Below, piece by piece: positions 1 through 4,724 of a stretch of DNA of 5,838 nucleotides. The notes under the pieces were generated by a model. The model made no database searches. It was not told the origin of the DNA and saw only the letters and a program-made list of their open reading frames with translations. Source of the DNA: Bacillota bacterium (GTDB taxonomy: Bacteria; Bacillota; Bacilli; Alicyclobacillales; SLC66); NCBI GenBank assembly GCA_021821225.1, contig JAKACR010000188.1, positions 1-5,838 of the forward strand, given 5' to 3'. Every line of letters starts with the position of its first letter. The stretch's first letter is position 1. The position numbers and the translations under genes are program-made.

Positions 1-36
1 GCGAGGAAGAATCCGTATCCGGTATTCTTCCTCCGC
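1..36. repeat. Long imperfect palindrome within the rlmH coding region
   Basis: AGGAAGAAT (4-12) pairs with ATTCTTCCT (24-32), CCG (13-15) with CGG (20-22), and GCG (1-3) with CGC (34-36). The loop is TATC (16-19), with single-base bulges at 23 and 33. That gives 15 pairs in 36 bases. It falls in rlmH codons 19-30, so it is not a terminator after htrA unless the rlmH call is wrong. The stem could extend beyond the window edge. Confidence 0.7.
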
Positions 37-90
37 TTCACGCCAAAATTGCTCCTCCAGCCGCCCGACCGCGGCCACCGCCAATTTCAC
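1..90 (-). CDS. rlmH: 23S rRNA (pseudouridine-1915 N3) methyltransferase RlmH, N-terminal 30 residues, cut by the window edge
   Basis: RlmH is a SPOUT-class enzyme of about 159 residues that methylates pseudouridine 1915 in helix 69 of 23S rRNA. Only the first 30 codons are present, and the frame remains open at base 1. They read MKLAVAAVGRLEEQFWREAE, then EEYRIRILPR. This fits the family start, with a hydrophobic strand, Gly at position 9, and the (V/I)GKLKEKY...A..EY pattern. The GTG start at 88-90 puts that Gly at residue 9 as in the E. coli and B. subtilis proteins. GGGAG (101-105) lies 10 bases upstream; a TTG at 94-96 would be only 4 bases away. The gene lies 47 bases after htrA, the neighbour expected next to the wal locus in many Bacilli and in S. 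aureus (orfX). The call rests on a short N-terminus plus synteny. A long hairpin (1-36) is embedded in the coding sequence. Confidence 0.82.
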   Translation of the reverse strand, partial: MKLAVAAVGRLEEQFWREAEEEYRIRILPR

Positions 91-137
91 CAGCAATATG
101 CTCCCGTCTGAAAATGGCTCTGTCAGACACCTGCTGC
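91..137 (-). other. htrA-rlmH intergenic gap with a weak inverted repeat
   Basis: The 47 bases between the htrA stop and the rlmH GTG contain the inverted repeat GTCTGA (106-111) and TCAGAC (123-128) with an 11-base loop. It has six pairs, no following T-run and a long loop, so it is a poor terminator. GGGAG at 101-105 is the likely rlmH ribosome binding site. No promoter was recognised, and rlmH is probably co-transcribed with htrA. Confidence 0.5.
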
Positions 138-1442
138 TCAGGGGATGATGAAGCTGTTGCCACCGCTGCTGCTGCCGCCAAACGGCGAAAGGCTACCCTG
201 CTGCTGGCTCGGTTGCGGTGCCGGGGGCGGAGGCAGGATCCCCAGTTTCACCGACATGTTCAGTTTCTGCTGGTCGCGGTAGACCGTGATCGTCACGACA
301 TCACCCGGCTTGAAGTGAGTCCAGAGCTCCGTCTGCAGCGAGGAGACACCGCTGATGGTATGTCCGTCGACCCCCACGATCACGTCGCCGCGCTGAAGTC
401 CCGCTGCCTTAGCCGCCGCGCTGGTAACTTTCGCGATGTAGACGCCGTTGTTGACCGGAACGTTCGGCTGGTACTGCTGCGGCACCTGCGACAGATCCAT
501 GACCTCCACGCCGATCGCGGGATGTTCGGCATGGCCTGTGGCAAGGATCTGGCCCGCGATCAGTTTGACCTCATTGATCGGGATGGCAAACCCCATCCCC
601 GAGAATCCCTTCGCGACGATCTTCGAACTGTTGATCCCGATCACCTGTCCGGCGATGTTTAAAAGCGGACCGCCGCTGTTTCCGGGATTGATCGCGGCGT
701 CTGTCTGCAGGACGGTCTCATCCCCGATCGCCTGGCCCGTCTGTTCGTCGATGACGGGCATCACGCGCTGCGTTGCGCTGATCACGCCGGCGGTCACCGT
801 ATCCGCAAAATCAAGGCCGGCCGGATTGCCGATCGCAATCGCCGGTTCACCCGGCTGCAACGTGCTGCTGTTGCCAAACTGCGCAACATCCTTCGATGTG
901 ATGTAACGCGAGGGAATCCTCAACACGGCAAGGTCCGTATAGGGGTCTGTTCCCACGACCTGCGCGTACATGTGTACCTTGTCACCCAGCACGACCTCGA
1001 CTTTTGTGGCGCCCTGCACCACGTGATTGTTCGTGATGATATATCCTTTGGGGCTGAAAATGACACCTGAGCCCACACCGTATTGCTGAAGGCTCTGCCC
1101 AACGCCGTTCGGGTTCGGCTCATACTGCCAGTTGACGACGCCCACCACGGAGGGCGTGGCCTTTTTGACGGCCTGTACGATCGCATCGTTCACCGTTACA
1201 TTGACCGTTTCATTGACCGTCTTGCTCCCCGGCACGTTGAAGCTCGTGGGCTGCAGACTGGCTCCGGACAGCGCCGGGGACGGGAGCAGATTGTAGTGCA
1301 CCATCAGCGGAACCGCCGCCAGTGTGGAACCCGCGCCCACGATCGCAGCCACGATCGCGACGGCAATCCAGCGGAATACGGAAAGCGGTTCTTTGCCCGA
1401 TTTCCTGGTACTGCGAAACTCTCCGTCATCGTAGTATCCCAT
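138..1442 (-). CDS. htrA: Membrane-anchored serine protease HtrA (DegP/DegS-like, YycK position)
   Basis: HtrA degrades or refolds damaged proteins at the outer face of the membrane. The 434-residue product has a short cytoplasmic N-terminus (MGYYDDGEFRS), a membrane helix at about 25-48, a short linker, a trypsin-like domain at about 85-300 and one PDZ domain at about 307-402. The catalytic triad is visible: His140 in ITNNHVVQG, Asp170 in DPYTDLAVL and Ser256 in NPGNSGGPL. The PDZ shows AIGVEV, GVYIAKV and AAGLQRGDVIVGVDG. A tail of about 32 residues rich in Pro, Gln, Ser and Gly ends in SFIIP. I chose the ATG at 1442 because a strong GGGGGAGGAG site lies 7 bases upstream. An in-frame ATG at 1484 would add 14 residues (MDSMHDCC...) lying across the repeat-bearing gap and has no comparable site. 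It follows walJ by an 86-base gap, so it may be transcribed with the operon, separately, or both. This is the usual last gene of the wal locus in Bacilli. Confidence 0.95.
   Translation of the reverse strand: MGYYDDGEFRSTRKSGKEPLSVFRWIAVAIVAAIVGAGSTLAAVPLMVHYNLLPSPALSGASLQPTSFNVPGSKTVNETVNVTVNDAIVQAVKKATPSVVGVVNWQYEPNPNGVGQSLQQYGVGSGVIFSPKGYIITNNHVVQGATKVEVVLGDKVHMYAQVVGTDPYTDLAVLRIPSRYITSKDVAQFGNSSTLQPGEPAIAIGNPAGLDFADTVTAGVISATQRVMPVIDEQTGQAIGDETVLQTDAAINPGNSGGPLLNIAGQVIGINSSKIVAKGFSGMGFAIPINEVKLIAGQILATGHAEHPAIGVEVMDLSQVPQQYQPNVPVNNGVYIAKVTSAAAKAAGLQRGDVIVGVDGHTISGVSSLQTELWTHFKPGDVVTITVYRDQQKLNMSVKLGILPPPPAPQPSQQQGSLSPFGGSSSGGNSFIIP
1185..1220 (-). repeat. Three tandem 12-base units in htrA coding for TVNE-TVNV-TVND
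   Basis: On the minus strand the units are ACGGTCAATGAA, ACGGTCAATGTA and ACGGTGAACGAT, in codon phase. They encode three Thr-Val-Asn-x tetrapeptides at about residues 75-86 of HtrA, in the linker between the membrane helix and the protease domain. The first two units differ by one base, suggesting recent duplication; the third is more diverged. Confidence 0.8.
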
Positions 1443-1449
1443 ATGATTT

Positions 1450-1460
1450 CTCCTCCCCCT
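1450..1460 (-). promoter_or_regulatory. Strong ribosome binding site of htrA
   Basis: On the minus strand this reads AGGGGGAGGAG, the best Shine-Dalgarno sequence in the window, with 7 bases between it and the ATG at 1442. It decides the htrA start against the upstream in-frame ATG at 1484. Unlike the walHIJ genes, htrA starts translation independently of the gene before it. Confidence 0.9.
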
Positions 1461-1469
1461 GCAACAGTC

Positions 1470-1498
1470 GTGCATACTGTCCACAATCTGTGCATACT
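1470..1498 (-). repeat. Direct repeat AGTATGCAC x2, 20-base period, in the walJ-htrA gap
   Basis: Two exact copies of AGTATGCAC (minus strand; plus-strand GTGCATACT at 1490-1498 and 1470-1478) start exactly 20 bases apart. The bases after each copy are partly alike. They sit in the only sizeable gap of the cluster, just upstream of the htrA ribosome binding site. A spacing of about two helical turns would suit a regulator binding one DNA face, but no known operator was recognised and the pattern is not a WalR box (TGTWAH-N5-TGTWAH). Function is inference. Confidence 0.5.
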
Positions 1499-1528
1499 CG
1501 CGACGACCGTTCTCTCGGGCAACGGATA

Positions 1529-2497
1529 TCAGAACTCCTGGTTTAACGTTCGTTTTGCCCCCGGAAGAAGCCGGGCATGGGGATGGGATCCCCGCTCACA
1601 GACGGTCACAAGCTCTGTCGCCGCGCGCGGATGGGTCAGCGTGAGCAAAATCCCCTCCGTCGCAGTGCCGCCCGCATCGGCGAACAGTCGGTCCACCACG
1701 GCAAGCGCCACCTCGGGACGGTTGTTTTCTTCACTCAGATGCGCCAGAAAAACGCGCGCGGTTGCCTCCGTCACAACGTCCAGCAGATATTCGGCCGCAC
1801 TGTCGTTGGACAAGTGACCCTTGTCACCCAGTATCCGCCGCTTCAAATGCCACGGGTACGGACCCGCGCGCAACATTTCCACGTCATGGTTCGCTTCCAC
1901 AATGTAAGTATGCGCGCCGCGCGTAACATCCCTGTTCTTTGCGCTCACATAACCCAGATCAGTCGCCAGCACGAGTTTGCGCCCAAAGGCATGAAAGACA
2001 AATCCAAGCGGTTCTGCAGCGTCATGGGAAAGCGCAAATGGTTCGATAACCATTTCCCCAAGCGCAAAAGGACGCCCTGCCGCGATAAAGCGGGGTTTGG
2101 CGACATCCTCCATACCGGCGCACAGTTCGCTCCAAGTCCCCTGCGACGTGTAGACGGGGAGTCCAAAGCGCCGGACGACAAACGGAAGACCTCTGACATG
2201 ATCGTGGTGTTCGTGCGTGACAAGCAACGCGTCAAGCCCATCCGGGACCACTCCAATTTCACGCAGGGCGCCCTGCAATTTCCTGATCCCCACTCCGGCG
2301 TCCACCAGCAGGGCGGTGGAACCCGCCTCCACGTATACAGCGTTCCCTGTGCTTCCACTGGCCAATACACAACAGCGAAAGCTCCCGTCCGTCGCCTGCC
2401 GCACATCCTCCAGGGAAGACACGCGGGACAACCCCGCAGCGCCCGGCAAGCCCGCATTCGGAGCGGCGCGTTTCGGTGCTGTGCCCGGCATTCTCAC
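1529..2497 (-). CDS. walJ: Metallo-beta-lactamase-fold exonuclease WalJ (YycJ)
   Basis: WalJ is a cytoplasmic MBL-fold hydrolase. Bacillus homologues are described as 5'-to-3' DNA exonucleases with a proposed role in mismatch repair, and no direct role in Wal signalling is established. The core begins at about residue 39 (FRCCVLASGSTGNAVYVE). The metal-binding motif HEHHDH is at 95-100, followed by SHDAAEP (His158), LATDLGYV (Asp180), EANHDVEML (201-209), GHLSN (His228) and AHLSEENN (His253). This order matches YycJ, where the second motif is usually HEHSDH. There is no beta-CASP domain, so it is not RNase J. At 322 residues it exceeds the family's roughly 264, because of about 38 Pro/Ala/Gly-rich residues at the N-terminus and a longer C-terminus. 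The GTG at 2497 overlaps the walI TGA and has GGGAGTGG (2505-2512) 7 bases upstream. Alternative starts are ATG at 2491 (318 codons after the first Met changes little) or GTG at 2422, which would remove 25 residues. Confidence 0.94.
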   Translation of the reverse strand: MRMPGTAPKRAAPNAGLPGAAGLSRVSSLEDVRQATDGSFRCCVLASGSTGNAVYVEAGSTALLVDAGVGIRKLQGALREIGVVPDGLDALLVTHEHHDHVRGLPFVVRRFGLPVYTSQGTWSELCAGMEDVAKPRFIAAGRPFALGEMVIEPFALSHDAAEPLGFVFHAFGRKLVLATDLGYVSAKNRDVTRGAHTYIVEANHDVEMLRAGPYPWHLKRRILGDKGHLSNDSAAEYLLDVVTEATARVFLAHLSEENNRPEVALAVVDRLFADAGGTATEGILLTLTHPRAATELVTVCERGSHPHARLLPGAKRTLNQEF

Positions 2498-3363
2498 TCT
2501 TTGCCCACTCCCACTTCACCCGTGAATGCATTGATGTAGAATATGCCCAAACGCGAGGCGACGCGCCACATCGGAGCCAGATACCACTCCGTATCGCTGG
2601 TGATCCCGGAACCGTAACCAAGCTGGATCCCTACGATCGTATTATCCACATTGATCTTCGCCCTGTCCAGAAAAGACGCGAGCGACAGCAGCGCATTGGC
2701 GGCGGTATTGATCGCGCGAGGCGGCTGTGCGCCTCTGACTACAAGCACCGTCTGGGTGAAGCCGTAGAGCCACCCCCCTTTGACCTGAATCTCCAGATGA
2801 GCGCCGAACAACGGGTATCCCTGGTATTGCTGCACAAATGTCTCCTCATGGACACCGTGAGCGCTCCAGGACGAAAGAGTTTCGTAATCATGAAAATTAT
2901 AACCATGTTTGCTGAACCAGCGCTTAAGATCGCTGAAAAAATGCGCAGGACGAACGGGAATGCGCCCTAATCCAGCATGGGACGGAGCAAATGTGACAGA
3001 GAAGCTTCCGCGTTCAAGCTGGCGCACACTGCCGTAAGGCGTGTCGATTTGCCAGCGGCCTTTCACAAGACGCGGCGGTGCGGCGCTTCTGACGGGCAGC
3101 ACGATATCCGCATAGGCTCTGAGACTGACGGGGGACGGTGTCACGCGCAGCATGGACAACGGCTCCTCCGGCGACGCGGGAATCGGCGCATCGACGCGGA
3201 CATGATCCATCAACAACGCACTCTTGGCATTGGCCAACTGATCCGACTGCGGCTCCGCATAAACGGAGATCGCAGAATGAAGCACCCATAGTTGCACGGC
3301 CAGAAAGGCGTTCAACAGCAGAAACACGATGAGCAGAATCGCTTTTACCCGCCTGAAGTCCAA
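2494..3363 (-). CDS. walI: WalK regulatory membrane protein WalI (YycI)
   Basis: WalI is the partner of WalH and contacts WalK through its membrane helix. The 289-residue product (family about 280) opens with MDFRRVKAILLIVFLLLNAF, closely resembling the B. subtilis YycI start (MDWNKTK...). One membrane helix lies at about residues 7-28 and the rest is extracytoplasmic. The C-terminal part carries PLFG (184-187), LGYG (248-251), LAPMWR (262-267) and YINAFTGEV (276-284), which fit the YycH/YycI fold. The start is TTG, supported by the family N-terminus and by a GGGGATGA stretch 5 to 12 bases upstream. It lies inside the last codons of walH, giving a 19-base overlap that implies translational coupling. 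The TGA stop overlaps the walJ GTG (GTGA). No other start in this frame keeps the membrane helix. Confidence 0.94.
   Translation of the reverse strand: MDFRRVKAILLIVFLLLNAFLAVQLWVLHSAISVYAEPQSDQLANAKSALLMDHVRVDAPIPASPEEPLSMLRVTPSPVSLRAYADIVLPVRSAAPPRLVKGRWQIDTPYGSVRQLERGSFSVTFAPSHAGLGRIPVRPAHFFSDLKRWFSKHGYNFHDYETLSSWSAHGVHEETFVQQYQGYPLFGAHLEIQVKGGWLYGFTQTVLVVRGAQPPRAINTAANALLSLASFLDRAKINVDNTIVGIQLGYGSGITSDTEWYLAPMWRVASRLGIFYINAFTGEVGVGKE
2505..2512 (-). promoter_or_regulatory. Probable ribosome binding site of walJ, inside the end of walI
   Basis: The minus strand reads GGGAGTGG, with 7 bases to the GTG at 2497 and 13 to the ATG at 2491. The spacing favours the GTG that overlaps the walI stop. 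It is a moderate match to the consensus. Confidence 0.55.
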
Positions 3364-4724
3364 CCCGTCATCCCCGTCCCCTCAAACGGCCTCGCGTTCA
3401 CAGCGTTCAAATACCGTGCGGAGCCGCCCGTCATGGTCAGGCGGTACACGGGCGCCAACCGCACGATGCCGCCTCCCGTCGCATTCACGCCGTAGCCCAG
3501 AGAGATAGACTGCACTTGACGCAACTGTTTCGTTCCAAGTTTTGCGATCAACTGCGGACCGGACAAAATGGTCTCGCGTTGCGAACCGACGCTCAGGTCC
3601 AGTTGTGCCAAGGCTCTGCGCAAACTGACAACCACCCCGTTTTCCGTCGCGATCCGGATCTGATTCAGCGTCCCAAAAAGCGGCCAACCGCCGATCAAGC
3701 CGCGAAACGTGAAGACATTCCGCCCCGGCTGCGCTTTCGACCGCCCCGCCACGGCGGTCTGATCGCCGAGAAACCCACCGTGGTCATTGATAAAAGGGAC
3801 TGCGGCAGAAAGCGATTCCGTGGTGGAACCGCGCCAGCCGCGCAGCGGAGCGCTTGCCTGCGCATAGTGCACAGTCAGCCCGAACGGACCGTTTGTCACA
3901 TGGACTCCGACACTCCCGTCGGTGTACAGTACACCGCGGTGCGACCCTTCCTCGACTGAAATGACGGATGTCGGATCGCTGAAAAAGGAATCGATGATAT
4001 GCGATGAAGACGTTGAGGACAACAGCCACGTTTGACTGGACATGGTCAATGTGTCGTACGGCAGATCGTACACATGGCCATTGACCGGTATCTGCACAAA
4101 TGGAATCGCCGTATCGGTCGGTGTGAACGCCGTCGCGAGCGCAGGCGACGGACTGGCCACCGTGCCGTGAAAAACGGAGCGTCCGATCTGATAGGAGATG
4201 CCATACACATCCTTGCTTGCCGTGGGCGTAATGTAAACCGGCCCGTTCACGCCGCCGGACAGCTTCGCGTCAAGGCCGGGCACGATCCAGGACAACAGCG
4301 ATGATGGCAACCGCTCTGCGCCAAAGTCGAGCCGCAGCGAAGCGCCGGCCGGCGGCAGCGAACCTGTCGCCGGCACGCCGCTTCGCCATTGCGACTGCAA
4401 AAGCCGACCGTGGCGTAACGCGCGCATGATGGAGCCGGCCGCCACAGCGTTGCCGCTCAGTCGAAACAACTCGTTGTTGGCGGTCCAGATCCAGATCGCC
4501 AGCGGACGGAAAAGGCCCCGCGCCGTTTTATCGCTCACCTGGGTGGGACCGGAGAAAAAGCCCGTCCGGCCGATATTGACCGGCGCCGGTGTGCCGGTCC
4601 ACAACAAACCGGAGAGAACGATGCTCAGCACGACCAGCAAAGACAGCGACACAGTGGCCGCCCTGTCCAGCGCGTCGCGCGACCATCGCCGCCTGTCGCG
4701 CGGCGGTCTCCACGTTTCGCGCAT
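3345..4724 (-). CDS. walH: WalK regulatory membrane protein WalH (YycH)
   Basis: WalH is a single-pass membrane protein with a large extracytoplasmic part. With WalI it binds WalK and tunes its activity: inhibitory in B. subtilis, activating in S. aureus. The 459-residue product matches the family length (about 455). It has a basic cytoplasmic N-terminus (RETWRPPRDRRRW), one membrane helix at about residues 22-43 (VSLSLLVVLSIVLSGLLW) and a long soluble region with no recognisable catalytic motif. Near the C-terminus, PLFG (348-351), LGYG (409-412), LAPVYR (423-428) and YLNA (438-441) appear in the same order and nearly the same spacing as in WalI. I chose the ATG at 4724, which shares its A with the walK TGA, because a Shine-Dalgarno-like AGGGGGTG (4730-4737) ends 5 bases upstream. 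A GTG at 4727 would add one residue but sits only 2 bases from that site. Sequence identity to known WalH proteins is low, as usual for this family; position and topology carry the call. Confidence 0.93.
   Translation of the reverse strand: MRETWRPPRDRRRWSRDALDRAATVSLSLLVVLSIVLSGLLWTGTPAPVNIGRTGFFSGPTQVSDKTARGLFRPLAIWIWTANNELFRLSGNAVAAGSIMRALRHGRLLQSQWRSGVPATGSLPPAGASLRLDFGAERLPSSLLSWIVPGLDAKLSGGVNGPVYITPTASKDVYGISYQIGRSVFHGTVASPSPALATAFTPTDTAIPFVQIPVNGHVYDLPYDTLTMSSQTWLLSSTSSSHIIDSFFSDPTSVISVEEGSHRGVLYTDGSVGVHVTNGPFGLTVHYAQASAPLRGWRGSTTESLSAAVPFINDHGGFLGDQTAVAGRSKAQPGRNVFTFRGLIGGWPLFGTLNQIRIATENGVVVSLRRALAQLDLSVGSQRETILSGPQLIAKLGTKQLRQVQSISLGYGVNATGGGIVRLAPVYRLTMTGGSARYLNAVNARPFEGTGMTGWTSGG

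Noticed and set aside
1..36. Intrinsic terminator after htrA
   Set aside because: The stem lies in an open frame matching the RlmH N-terminus. The T-run that would be needed on the minus strand lies outside the window and cannot be seen.
114..662. 182-codon plus-strand open frame opposite the htrA 3' end
   Set aside because: It is antisense to the HtrA protease and PDZ domains. It begins with low-complexity Ala/Lys/Arg residues that mirror the HtrA Ser/Gly tail.
1443..1484. Upstream htrA start at 1484 adding 14 residues
   Set aside because: The ATG at 1442 has a near-perfect ribosome binding site 7 bases upstream and a typical HtrA N-terminus. The extra residues cross the repeat-bearing gap.
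1491..1522. Sigma-A promoter for htrA (TTGCCC at 1517-1522 with TATGCA at 1491-1496)
   Set aside because: The spacer is 20 bases, the -10 matches only three of six positions, and no better pair was found in the gap.
1443..1528. WalR binding box before htrA
   Set aside because: No TGTWAH pair with 5-base spacing is present. The repeat there has a different core and a 20-base period.
1083..1817. 244-codon plus-strand open frame across the walJ-htrA gap
   Set aside because: It is antisense to two well-supported genes, has no recognisable domain and has a composition typical of a reverse-frame shadow.
1577..2539. 320-codon open frame on the plus strand opposite walJ
   Set aside because: It lies antisense to a clear WalJ with all metal-binding motifs. 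Its product is Arg/His-rich with no family resemblance, as expected of shadow frames in G+C-rich DNA.
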